NCBI GenBank assembly: GCA_032718475.1
Contig: JAUCBJ010007869.1
Span: 1 to 64,000, forward strand
Direction of reading: 5' to 3'
DNA length: 64,000 nucleotides
DNA from: Nemertoderma westbladi
Taxonomy: Eukaryota > Xenacoelomorpha > Nemertodermatida > Nemertodermatidae
Below the pieces are notes generated by a model. The model saw nothing but the letters and a program-made list of their open reading frames with translations. It made no database searches and was not told the DNA's origin. Each line of letters starts with the position of its first letter. The stretch's first letter is position 1. Positions 45,136-54,382 of the stretch are shown piece by piece. The position numbers and the translations under genes are program-made.

Positions 45136-47349
45136 TTATGAATATCCTTCACTACATTCTCTATAGTTCATTGCCGCGATCCCGATTACAGTTGCCAGAA
45201 TTGCCGCAAGAAGACAATAATCCATAAAAGTACCCTTCCCGAAGTCAATATTTATTGTCGTCACTTTCTCCGCTGTCACGTTATCACAATTGTTCTGGTT
45301 TATCAGTGTTGCTGTAAGTTTCTTTGGCAAAAAGCCAAACTTATTTTGGTTTATCGGTGTTGCTGTGACATTCTTTAGTAAATTATCAACCTTATTTTGG
45401 CTTACCGGTGTTGTTGTAAATTTCTTTGGTATATTCTCAACCTTATTTTGGCTTATAGGTGTTGCTGTGACTTTCTTTGGTAAATTCTCAACCTTATTTT
45501 GGCTTATAGGTGTTGCTGTGACTTTCTTTGGTAAATTCTCAACCTTATTTTGGCTTACCGGTGTTGTTGTAACTTTCTTTGGTATATTCTCAACCATATT
45601 TTGGCTTATAGGTGTTGCTGTGACTTTCTTTGGTATATTCTCAACCTTATTTTGGTTTATCGGTGTTGCTGTGATTTTCTTAGGAAAATTTTCAACCTTA
45701 TTTTGGCTTATAGGTGTTGCTGTGACTTTCTTTGGTAAATTGTCAAACTTATTTTGGTTTATCGGTGTTGCTGTGGTTTTCTTACGTAAATTCTCAAACT
45801 TATTTTGGCTTATAGGTGTTGCTGTGACTTTCTTTGGTAAATTCTCAACCTTATTTTGGCTTATAGGTGTTGTTGTGACTTTCTTTGGTAAATTATCAAA
45901 CTTATTTTGGTTTATCGGTGTTGCTGTGGTTTTCTTTGGTATATTCTCAACCTTATTTTGGCTTATTGATGTTGCTGCGAATTTCTTTGGTAAATTCTCA
46001 ACCTTATTTTGGCTTATAGGTGTTGCTGTGGTTTTCTTTGGAAAATCCTCAAACTTATTTTGGTTTATCGGTGTTGCTGTGGTTTTCTTAGGTAAATTTT
46101 TAACCTTATTTTGGCTTATAGGTGTTGCTGTGATTTTCTTTGGTATATTCTCAACCTTATCTTGGCTTATAGGTGTTGCTGTGGCTTTCTTCTGAAAATT
46201 CTCTACCTTATTTTGGCTTACCGGTGTTGTTGTGACTTTCTTAGGTAAATTCTCAACCTTATGTTGGCTTATAGGTGTTGTTGTAACTTTCTTTGGTAAA
46301 TTCTCAAACTGGTTTTGGTTTTTCTGAGTCGTTGGAGGTTCTCTCGCTAGATTACCAGATTTCGTTTCGTTAATTGATGTATCAGTTAATACCCCAGTCG
46401 GCTTTCCCTTTGTCATCTCTGGGGCGGCTCCAATTTTCTCTAAACCCCTATTTAGTAGTGAAATTTCCGTATGACTTTCTCCACTTCCGTTAATTGATTT
46501 TGATTTCTTATCCGGATAATTTTGATTCGATAACTGTCTGGGTAACTGTCCCAACTGTCTGGAACTGTCTGTAACTGTCTGGGCCGTTTTGGGTCCATAA
46601 ATTTCCAGCCATCTTTTATTATTTATACGATAACCGGCGATTCTGAGGTTTTCATCACTATCGAGTCCTTGTGCAGTGGCCATGATATGTTTATCTGATG
46701 GACTGTCTTTTCGAGGAGATATAATTTTTGGAAAGGGACGATTATCTGAAATTCTAGAACTGTCATTCTGGTACTCCAATACAACTCCAGTGCCTGCGAT
46801 ATCGGTTGAAATCCCATTGTTTTTTGTACGAGAATCTTCTGTTGTTTTAGGAACAGGAGTTTTATCGGGAGGTTTAGTAATACTTCCTCGGAACTCAACT
46901 CTGACAAGTTTTCCCCTCTCATCTCCCATCTCTGTTGTTACCCAATAGTTTTCCTTTGACGACTTATTATTTTCGTTATCATCAACCATTTTTGCGGCTT
47001 TGGGCTTTGTGACTTTGGGCTTTTCTTTCTCAATGAAAGGTACCGGTATTTGGTTTTCTTTGTTTGCGGTTGCTATGGATTTTTCTACTTTTCTATGAGA
47101 GATTGGGGGAATGTTTTTGACATTATCTCCAAATTGTTCCTTCATCTTCAAACCAATTTTGTCTCCCACTGGAAGTGACGTTAATGTCTTTTTACTTTTA
47201 CTGCTTGTTTCTTTAGATGGTGGAACATTTTTGCTGTAGTTTTGGACGATGTCCCATGTTGGTATCTCTGTTCTCAGCCTATGGGAACTCAGAACGGCTG
47301 GCTGACGTAGACATTTTCTCATACAAGGAAGAACTCGTAAGGAATACAT
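45136..47349 (-). CDS. Unrecognised repeat protein with predicted mitochondrial presequence and C-terminal membrane anchor (copy A)
   Basis: 737 codons; no family recognised. Residues 1-30 (MYSLRVLPCMRKCLRQPAVL...) are Arg/Leu/Ser-rich without acidic residues, like a mitochondrial presequence. Residues about 125-165 hold a block shared with the gene at 50285 (WVTTEMGDERGKLVRVEFRG, PPDKTPVPKTT), as is SDKHIMA near 230. Residues about 343-686 are some twenty 17-residue repeats of the form SQNKVENLPKKVTATPI encoded by a 51-bp minisatellite. Residues about 709-728 (YCLLAAILATVIGIAAMNY) form one membrane segment near the C-terminus, so the protein is probably tail-anchored. The 415 bases around the 5' end are duplicated inverted upstream of copy B. 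Conservation of both termini between copies supports real coding. Cellular role unknown. Confidence 0.75.
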   Translation of the reverse strand: MYSLRVLPCMRKCLRQPAVLSSHRLRTEIPTWDIVQNYSKNVPPSKETSSKSKKTLTSLPVGDKIGLKMKEQFGDNVKNIPPISHRKVEKSIATANKENQIPVPFIEKEKPKVTKPKAAKMVDDNENNKSSKENYWVTTEMGDERGKLVRVEFRGSITKPPDKTPVPKTTEDSRTKNNGISTDIAGTGVVLEYQNDSSRISDNRPFPKIISPRKDSPSDKHIMATAQGLDSDENLRIAGYRINNKRWLEIYGPKTAQTVTDSSRQLGQLPRQLSNQNYPDKKSKSINGSGESHTEISLLNRGLEKIGAAPEMTKGKPTGVLTDTSINETKSGNLAREPPTTQKNQNQFENLPKKVTTTPISQHKVENLPKKVTTTPVSQNKVENFQKKATATPISQDKVENIPKKITATPISQNKVKNLPKKTTATPINQNKFEDFPKKTTATPISQNKVENLPKKFAATSISQNKVENIPKKTTATPINQNKFDNLPKKVTTTPISQNKVENLPKKVTATPISQNKFENLRKKTTATPINQNKFDNLPKKVTATPISQNKVENFPKKITATPINQNKVENIPKKVTATPISQNMVENIPKKVTTTPVSQNKVENLPKKVTATPISQNKVENLPKKVTATPISQNKVENIPKKFTTTPVSQNKVDNLLKNVTATPINQNKFGFLPKKLTATLINQNNCDNVTAEKVTTINIDFGKGTFMDYCLLAAILATVIGIAAMNYRECSEGYS
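45290..46320 (-). repeat. 51-bp coding minisatellite in copy A, about 20 units
   Basis: On the plus strand the unit reads TTATTTTGGCTTATAGGTGT then TGCTGTGACTTTCTTTGGTA then AATTCTCAACC. It is absent from copy B, so it expanded after or was lost since duplication. Substitutions are mostly conservative in the encoded peptide (V/I, T/A, L/I/F). Confidence 0.9.
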
Positions 47350-47601
47350 TATGTCTTCTAGGGAATTGGTTGGGAATTATGGCGAGGGTGTTGGTGATTG
47401 CTTGTGACAGCCTTTATTATTGTACAGTATAATGTTTAAATATAGTCATTCTTGGTGGGTTTGTTTGATGGTCGGTTGTTTGTTTGTTAGCTACAGTTCA
47501 GCATTCCTAACTAATTATAATTACATACCTAAACTAAAGTACTTACATTTAACGTTCTGAAAAATATGTTCTAGAATATTACAGTTCCTATTGACATCAG
47601 C
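47187..47601. repeat. Left arm of an inverted duplication (5' end of copy A)
   Basis: The first 54 codons of copy A plus about 250 upstream bases match 50045-50447 in inverted orientation with very few differences. TTCTAGAA lies 220 bases upstream of the ATG (47569-47576). An ATATTTAAAC stretch about 90 bases upstream of the ATG could serve as a TATA-like element. Confidence 0.9.
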
Positions 47602-47819
47602 GACAAATTTATAATATATTAAACGCAGTTTATATTACTTTAATAGCGGTAAAACAAGCTACATTCAAAAAAATAAAACCGCGTAAAGTACCCTATGTCT
47701 CAGGCCCTATGATCGTTCTATACAGATACAGTATATAAATCTGTTAAAATAAAATGACAGTATATCGACAAAACATAATATATCAATACATTAATGAATG
47801 GGAGAATCTTTTAGGCTCG
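47602..47819. other. Spacer
   Basis: AT-rich, nothing recognised. Confidence 0.3.
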
Positions 47820-49145
47820 TTAAGCCAAGGAATGCCTGTTCACCACCATGGGTGATCTTCCACAGTAAACCGTTCCCCTCCATTTCCTAAAGGAATGCCT
47901 GTTCACCACCATGGGTGATCTTCCACAGTAAACCCTTCCACTCTGTTTCCTAAAGGAATGCCTGTTCACCACCATGGGTGATCTTCCACAGTAAACCCTT
48001 CCACTCTGTTTCCTAAAGGAATGTCTGTTCACCACCATGGGTGATCTTCCACAGTAAACCCTACCACTCTGTTTCCCTAAAGGAATGCCTGTTCACCACC
48101 ATCGGTGATCTTCCACAGTAAACCCTTCCACTCTGTTTCCTAAAGGACTGCCCGTTCACCATCACCATCGGTGATCTTCCACAGTAAACCCTTCCACTCT
48201 GTTTCCTAAAGGAATGCCTGTTCACCACCATGGGTGATCTTCCACAGTAAACCTTTGCACTCTGTTTCTTAAATGAGTGCCTGTTCACCGCCATTGGTGA
48301 TCTTCCACAGTAAACCCTTCCACTCTGTTTCCTAAAGTAAAGCCTGTCCACCACCATGGTCGATCTTCCACAGTAAACCCTACCACTCTGTTTCCTAAAG
48401 TAAAGCCTGTCCACCACCATGGTCGATCTTCCACAGTAAACCCTTCCACTCTGTTTCCTAAAGTAAAGCCTGTCCACCACCATGGTCGATCTTCCACAGT
48501 AAACCCTACCACTCTGTTTCCTAAAGGAATGCCTGTTCACCACCATGGGTGATCTTCCACAGTAAACCCTTCCACTCTGTTTCCTAAAGTAAAGCCTGTC
48601 CACCACCATGGTCGATCTTCCACAGTAAACCCTTCCACTCTGTTTCCTAAAGTAAAGCCTGTCCACCACTATGGTCGATCTTCCACAGTAAACCCTACCA
48701 CTCTGTTTCCTAAAGGAATGTCTGTTCACCACCATGGTTGATCTTCCACAGTAAACCCTTCCACTCTGTTTCCTAAAGTAAAGCCTGTCCACAACCATGG
48801 TCGATCTTCCACAGTAAACCCTTCCACTCTGTTTCCTAAAGTAAAGCCTGTCCACCACCATGGGTGATCTTCCACAGTAAACCCTTCTACTCTGTTTCCT
48901 ATAGGAATGCCTGTTCACCACCATGGGTGATCTTTCACAGCAAACACTTCCACTCTGTTTCCTAAAGGATTGCCTGTTCACCACCATGGGTGATCTTCCA
49001 CAGTAAACCATTCTACTCTGTTTCCTAAATGAGTGCCTGTTCACCGCCATTGGTGATCTTCCACAGTAAACCATTCCTCTCTGTTTCCAAAAGGAATTCC
49101 TGTTCACCACCATGGGTGATCTTCCACAGTAAACCCTTCCACTCT
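47820..49145. repeat. 63-bp minisatellite, about 21 units
   Basis: The unit reads AAGGAATGCCTGTTCACCAC then CATGGGTGATCTTCCACAGT then AAACCCTTCCACTCTGTTTC then CTA. Two main types alternate (GGAATGCCTGTTCACC and GTAAAGCCTGTCCACC). The period is a multiple of three, so a minus-strand frame is open for 350 codons. It is broken by one extra base near 48077 and has no unique flanking coding sequence, so I treat it as non-coding. Confidence 0.9.
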
Positions 49146-49453
49146 ATAATATCAATCCAATATATATTCCAATATGTATTAATTAATTTAATATAATTAA
49201 TTCAATATATTAATATATCAATAAAACATTAAGGTAATTAATTGGTGTTTGCAACTGGTAACAATTGGTATTTTACTTAAATTTTGGGATATTTATTTTA
49301 AATTATTTTCATTGTTCAGTTGTCACAACATGTTTTCATGCATTCATTCATTCAATCATTCAGCCGGTGGCGCTATTTTGTCTACAGGAATATATATATA
49401 TATAGTGTCTAGTAATAGGATTTCCTTAGAAGATGAACCGTATAATATATTTT
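49146..49453. other. AT-rich spacer
   Basis: No gene. A short TA run lies near 49391-49403. Confidence 0.3.
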
Positions 49454-49643
49454 TAAATGATGTGTTGTTCATCACCCACCAACCGAGGTATGAAAAGATC
49501 GAGATTCCTTCACCAACTATATAATAATAACTAATAACTGATATTTCGACAAATTACATGCCTTTATCAAAGTTATATAGTTGGTGAAGGAATCTCGATC
49601 TTTTCATACCTCGGTTGGTGGGTGATGAACAACACATCATTTA
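49454..49643. repeat. Perfect 71-bp inverted repeat with 48-base loop
   Basis: Arms 49454-49524 and 49573-49643 are exact reverse complements (begin TAAATGATGTGTTGTTCATC, end CACCAACTATATAA). The loop contains ATATTTCGACAAATTACATG followed by CCTTTATCAAAG, a type of motif often seen near Penelope-like element ends. It lies in the middle of the inverted gene duplication. Confidence 0.95.
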
Positions 49644-50044
49644 ATAATATATAATATATATGTATATAATGCAGCTGCAACACAGCATGCCGATAGTAGT
49701 AGTAGTATTAAGTACGAATTATGATTTCTGATATCCCTTTATTATTTTGGATGAGTTATTTTTTCAAGTACTTTCTTTACATTACATTAGTACTTTACCT
49801 TATGATGCGATGCGTATATTTTACTTTATATTACAGTGAGTACACTAACACAGTAGACTGGACATAGCCAAATAAAACAAGGAATTGGATTTAAAACCCA
49901 AGTGAACGTAAAGTAGATACAATATGAAGTGAACTCTTAGGTCCCCTCTCACACGGAGCAACAAGCTGCACCGTGTGGGGGTGTGGGGGGGGGGGGGGGG
50001 GCATAGGCCTACACTCAAAAATATATAAATAATTTACATTAGGA
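49644..50044. other. Spacer with poly-G tract
   Basis: No gene. G run at about 49985-50001. Confidence 0.4.
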
Positions 50045-50447
50045 TCAATAGGAACTATAATATTCTAGAACATATTTTTCAGAACGTTCAATGTAAGTAC
50101 TTTAGTTTAGGTATGTAATTATAATTAGTTAGGAATGCTGAACTGTAGCTAACAAACAAACAACCGACCATCAAACAAACCCACCAAGAATGACTATATT
50201 TAAACATTATGCAATAATAAAGGCTGTCACAAGCAATCACCAACACCCTCGCCATAATTCCCAACCAATTCCCTAGAAGACATAATGTATTCCTTACGAG
50301 TTCTTCCTTGTATGAGAAAATGTCTACGTCAGCCAGCCGTTCTGAGTTCCCATAAGCTGAGAACAGAGATACCAACATGGGACATCGTCCAAAACTACAG
50401 CAAAAATGTTCCACCATCTAAAGAAACAAGCAGTAAAAGTAAAAAGT
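50045..50447. repeat. Right arm of the inverted duplication (5' end of copy B)
   Basis: Matches 47187-47601 inverted. TTCTAGAA at 50063-50070 lies 215 bases upstream of the copy B ATG. Confidence 0.9.
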
Positions 50448-51088
50448 TAGAAGATAATTGCAAAAATGTCCAGGAAAAAGAACAAAAATCTATGACGACC
50501 GCAAACAAAGAAAACCAAACGAGTAACATTCTGAAACGCAGTCGCCAAGCCGACGCTGAAGATACCGAAAATAATAAATCGTTAGGAGAAAATTTCTGGG
50601 TCATTACAGAGATGGGAGATGAGACGGGAAAACTTGTTAGAGTCGAGTTCAGGGAAAATATTACTAAACCACCCGATAAAACTCATGTTCCTAAAACAAC
50701 AGATCCTTCTTCTGTTCCTAAACCAACAACAGATGCTCCTCATGTTCCTAAAACAACAACAGCTCCTACTACAAATAAACAATTCATCACAACGGAAATG
50801 GCAGAGTTTCGTAAGGATTCCAGCGACATTATGTCAGATAAGCATATCATGGCCATTGCACGCGAACTTGATAGCAAAGATATACTCAGAATCAAAGACA
50901 ACGTCTCAGAAAAACATACAGATTCGTCGATAAAGAAGTCTGATAACCCAAAGATGGGACCCAAGGCACTAATTAAGAACATAAATAAAGGTAGTTTTAA
51001 AGATTACTGTCTCCTTGCGGTAATTCTGGCAACTGTAATCGGAATCGCGGCAATGAACTATAGAGAATATAGCGAAGAACATTCATAA
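50285..51088 (+). CDS. Unrecognised protein with presequence-like N-terminus and C-terminal anchor (copy B)
   Basis: 267 codons, paralogue of the minus-strand gene at 45136-47349 and divergent from it. Residues 1-54 differ from copy A by one conservative change. Shared blocks are ATANKENQ-like (near 80), WVITEMGDETGKLVRVEFRE (near 116), KPPDKTHVPKTT and SDKHIMAIARELDS (near 195), and the terminal anchor (about 238-258, YCLLAVILATVIGIAAMNY). In place of the long repeat of copy A there is only a short PKTT-rich stretch (residues about 135-165). The charged tail after the anchor is short (REYSEEHS). Function unknown. The start is fixed by the match to copy A and by the in-frame presequence. Confidence 0.75.
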   Translation: MYSLRVLPCMRKCLRQPAVLSSHKLRTEIPTWDIVQNYSKNVPPSKETSSKSKKLEDNCKNVQEKEQKSMTTANKENQTSNILKRSRQADAEDTENNKSLGENFWVITEMGDETGKLVRVEFRENITKPPDKTHVPKTTDPSSVPKPTTDAPHVPKTTTAPTTNKQFITTEMAEFRKDSSDIMSDKHIMAIARELDSKDILRIKDNVSEKHTDSSIKKSDNPKMGPKALIKNINKGSFKDYCLLAVILATVIGIAAMNYREYSEEHS

Positions 51089-51490
51089 CATCATCAAACA
51101 AACCTTTTACAGATAATCCAACTCAGTATTATTTTACTATAGTTATAAAACATGGTGTTGGTTCAAAATGTCGGTATTCAAACTCGAGTACATCATTATA
51201 TAATATATACTATATACTGTAATAACATTAACTATATATTATACTGTAATATAATGGTATCATTGGTTACGGCTGCGAGTTAGGAAAGGCCAACATACTG
51301 TAACTCGTTATTGTGGTGATCAGAGGTAGGTCAAAATTCAAAAAACAGAATAATGAACAAATCAAATGCATAATATAACGTCATCTAGCCTAACTGTCTA
51401 GGGAAGTTTACAAGAAACAACATAAAATTTCACCAGAATAATCCTGACCGCTGATTGGAGGACGACAAAGAGGGATAGATAGGTAGGACA
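51089..51490. other. Downstream spacer of copy B
   Basis: AT-rich with no supported gene; presumably contains the copy B 3' UTR. Confidence 0.35.
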
Positions 51491-52095
51491 TTACCGGTAA
51501 GTCAGTACGATATAGTCAGTACCTGTAAGTCAGTACGATATAGTCAGTACCGGTAAGTCAGTACGATATAGTCAGTACCTGTAAGTCAGTACGATATAGT
51601 CAGTACCGGTAAGTCAGTACGATATAGTCAGTACCGGTAAGTCAGTACGATATAGTCAGTACCGGTAAGTCAGTACGATATAGTCAGTACCGGTAAGTCA
51701 GTATGATATAGTCAGTACCGGTAAGTCAGTACGATATAGTCAGTACCGGTAAGTCAGTACGATATAGTCAGTACCGGTAAGTCAGTACGATATAGTCAGT
51801 ACCGGTAAGTCAGTACGATATAGTCAGTACCGGTAAGTCAGTACGATATAGTCAGTACCGGTAAGTCAGTACGATATAGTCAGTACGATATAGTCAGTAC
51901 CGGTAAGTCAGTACGATATAGTCAGTACCGAGTTTAGTCAAGCAGTGTGTTCTGGCTGTCTGGTGTTGTACTGGTATGTTTATTTTTTGATTTGATTTTG
52001 ATTTTTGATTAAGTCAGTACGATATAGTCAGTACCGGTAAGTCAGTACGATATAGTCAGTACCGGTAAGTAAGTACGATATAGTCAGTACCGAGT
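51491..52095. repeat. 28-bp minisatellite carrying GTAAGT in every unit
   Basis: The unit is GTAAGTCAGTACGATATAGT plus CAGTACCG, with about 16 copies to 51940 and three more at about 52012-52090. A non-array segment (GAGTTTAGTCAAGCAGTGTG and a T-rich tail, about 51932-52011) follows both blocks, so block plus segment was duplicated. CCG/GTAAGT matches the 5' splice-site consensus on the plus strand. Confidence 0.9.
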
Positions 52096-52309
52096 TTAGT
52101 CAAGTAGTGTGTTCTGGCTGTCTGGTCTTGTACTGGTATGTTTATTTTTTTATTTGATTTGTTTTGATTCTATCTGTTATGAACTAACAAACTAATTGTT
52201 TTAATCAATTAGTTTTCCAGGTAAGTGAAACCAGGAAAACCAAAGTCAGAATGTGGTAGATTGCCCGGAACAAAGGTTCGACCATATCCAGTATCCAGGA
52301 TTTCACATT

Positions 52310-52757
52310 ATGTGATAGTTCTTATACTAAGCATGTCGCACTGGTGACTGCACAGCACACTGATATAAATTTAGTTCTTATACTAAGCATGTCGCACTGG
52401 TGACTGCACAGCACACTGATATAAATTAGTTCTTATACTAAGCATGTCGCACTGGTGACTGCACAGCACACTGATATAAATTAGTTCTTATACTAAGCAT
52501 TTCGCACTGGTGACTGCACAGCACACTGATATAAATTAGTTCTTATACTAAGCATTTCGCACTGGTGACTGCACAGCACACTGATATAAATTAGTTCTTA
52601 TACTAAGCATGTCGCACTGGCGACTGCACGTACAGCACACTGATATAAATTAGTTATTATACTAAGCATGTCGCACTGGTGACTGCACAGCACACTGATA
52701 TATATTAGTTCTTATACTAAGCATGTCGCACTGGTGACTGCACAGCACACTGTTGGT
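52310..52757. repeat. ~55-bp minisatellite, 8 copies
   Basis: The unit is TTAGTTCTTATACTAAGCAT then GTCGCACTGGTGACTGCACA then GCACACTGATATAAA. Starts lie near 52315, 52370, 52425, 52480, 52535, 52590, 52647 and 52702. It contains TACTAAG and a later CACAG, reminiscent of a branch point and a 3' splice site, though the pyrimidine tract is weak. Confidence 0.88.
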
Positions 52758-52927
52758 GCCTGAGGTTGGGAAGGGGTGCAACCAGGTTGTATCATAGTAA
52801 CATAAAGTATTCTAGAAACTAATATTATTAATAATCGATATAAATAGATAATGTAGGAATGTAGGTATATAATTATTTGTTGTAGACTTAAAGTACCGAT
52901 AAATATTGATACACAATAATACAAAAT

Positions 52928-54217
52928 ATGGGCATACAGATAAATGCGATATTGCAGAAGTTTGGGAACCAGTACAGCTACAGCACAAACTCAATAGTAC
53001 GAAAGTTAGGGAACCAGTACAGCACAAACTCAATAGTACGAAAGTTAGGGAACCAGTACAGCACAAACTCAATAATACGAAAGTTTGGGAACCAGTACAG
53101 CACAAACTCAATAGTACGAAAGTTTGGGAACCAGTACAGCACAAACTCAATAGTAAGAAAGTTTGGGAACCAGTACAGCTACAGCACAAACTCAATAGTA
53201 AGAAAGTTTGGGAACCAGTACAGCTACAGCACAAACTCAATAGTACGAAAGTTTGGGAACCAGTACAGCACAAACTCAATAGTACGAAAGTTAGGGAACC
53301 AGTACAGCACAAACTCAATAATACGAAAGTTTGGGAACCAGTACAGCACAAACTCAATAGTACGAAAGTTTGGGAACCAGTACAGCACAAACTCAATAGT
53401 AAGAAAGTTTGGGAACCAGTACAGCTACAGCACAAACTCAATAGTACGAAAGTTTGGGAACCAGTACAGCACAAACTCAATAGTACGAAAGTTTGGGAAC
53501 CAGTACAGCACAAACTCAATAGTAAGAAAGTTTGGGAACCAGTACAGCACAAACTCAATAGTAAGAAAGTTTGGGAACCAGTACAGCTACAGCACAAACT
53601 CAATAGTACGAAAGTTTGGGAACCAGTACAGCACAAACTCAATAGTACGAAAGTTTGGGAACCAGTACAGCACAAACTCAATAATACGAAAGTTTGGGAA
53701 CCAGTACAGCTACAGCACAAACTCAATAGTACGAAAGTTTGGGAACCAGTACAGCACAAACTCAATAGTACGGAAGTTTGGGAACCAGTACAGCACTAGT
53801 AAAACGTCAGATACAATAACAACAGATAGGGTTTACAAAAATGGAAGAAGGGAAATGTATGAGAGTGTAAAAGCAAGAATCTCTGATATTATAACAAGAA
53901 GGAGAGTTTTGGCAAGGGAAACATCAGTTGGTGGAGAGCTGTACGATGGTAGACCGTTCGCTACGACTGAGGAAGCGGTGTTAGAACCAGCGCAACGTTT
54001 ATTGGAGGCCAGAAAGGGATACGAGTTAACAGTAATCTTGGGATTTATAGTTGCTGCAATTATAGCAGCTGCAGTGATGCGGTGGAGGTGGGGCAAAGGC
54101 GAAGCGGGAATACGAGTTACTGAACATGAGAACAAAATCCGAGACAGGAAACGGAGGGGCAGGAATAGGGAGACGGACAGATGGAGGACCGGGTCTATAG
54201 GAACTGATCCCAAATAG
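52928..54217 (+). CDS. Possible repeat protein with membrane segment (ORF C)
   Basis: 429 codons. Residues about 10-290 are some 21 repeats of 13 or 15 residues (KFGNQYSTNSIVR, or with YS inserted), from a 39/45-bp minisatellite. The final 140 residues are unique: a basic segment (NGRREMYESVKARISDIITR), a membrane segment at about 366-385 (LTVILGFIVAAIIAAAVM) and a long basic tail. The alternative plus frame of the array ends right at its edge, so this frame is the only one with unique sequence attached. The architecture (repeats then C-terminal membrane segment) parallels copy A, but the sequences are unrelated. GATATTGCAG just before the first repeat could be a 3' splice site, so the true N-terminus may be upstream. 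Not recognised; could be chance openness. Confidence 0.4.
   Translation: MGIQINAILQKFGNQYSYSTNSIVRKLGNQYSTNSIVRKLGNQYSTNSIIRKFGNQYSTNSIVRKFGNQYSTNSIVRKFGNQYSYSTNSIVRKFGNQYSYSTNSIVRKFGNQYSTNSIVRKLGNQYSTNSIIRKFGNQYSTNSIVRKFGNQYSTNSIVRKFGNQYSYSTNSIVRKFGNQYSTNSIVRKFGNQYSTNSIVRKFGNQYSTNSIVRKFGNQYSYSTNSIVRKFGNQYSTNSIVRKFGNQYSTNSIIRKFGNQYSYSTNSIVRKFGNQYSTNSIVRKFGNQYSTSKTSDTITTDRVYKNGRREMYESVKARISDIITRRRVLARETSVGGELYDGRPFATTEEAVLEPAQRLLEARKGYELTVILGFIVAAIIAAAVMRWRWGKGEAGIRVTEHENKIRDRKRRGRNRETDRWRTGSIGTDPK
52958..53797. repeat. 39/45-bp minisatellite, about 21 units
   Basis: The unit is AAGTTTGGGAACCAGTACAG then CACAAACTCAATAGTACGA, some with an extra AGCTAC. Both lengths are multiples of three. Confidence 0.95.
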
Positions 54218-54382
54218 ATACCACTACAGTCCGCTATTCGGTATTCAATTGCACGCAATTTACAATAATTATTATATTAAATTATTATGGTACTAAAACA
54301 TATTTGTTAGAGAAAGGCAAATTTACGCTTTTCTAATCTTAGGATTTTTATTATTTATTACAAGTTAGACAAAGAACCCTGG

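Noticed and set aside
47820-49113. 350-codon minus-strand frame with 21-residue repeats
   Set aside because: Explained by the 63-bp period. The frame is broken by an extra base near 48077 and no unique coding sequence is attached at either end.
49525-49572. Hammerhead ribozyme in the hairpin loop
   Set aside because: CTTTGATAAAGGC...GTCGAAAT (minus strand) is reminiscent of a hammerhead core, but the required CTGATGA and stem pairing are not met.
45136-51088. Copies A and B as transposon proteins
   Set aside because: No transposase, reverse transcriptase or integrase motifs. The inverted arms do not end in target duplications, so duplication of a host gene is the simpler view.
52812-53799. 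Other frames over the 39/45-bp array (plus frame with KVWEPVQHKLNST; minus frame with TGSQTFVLLSLCC)
   Set aside because: They stop at or near the array edge, without unique sequence of interest.
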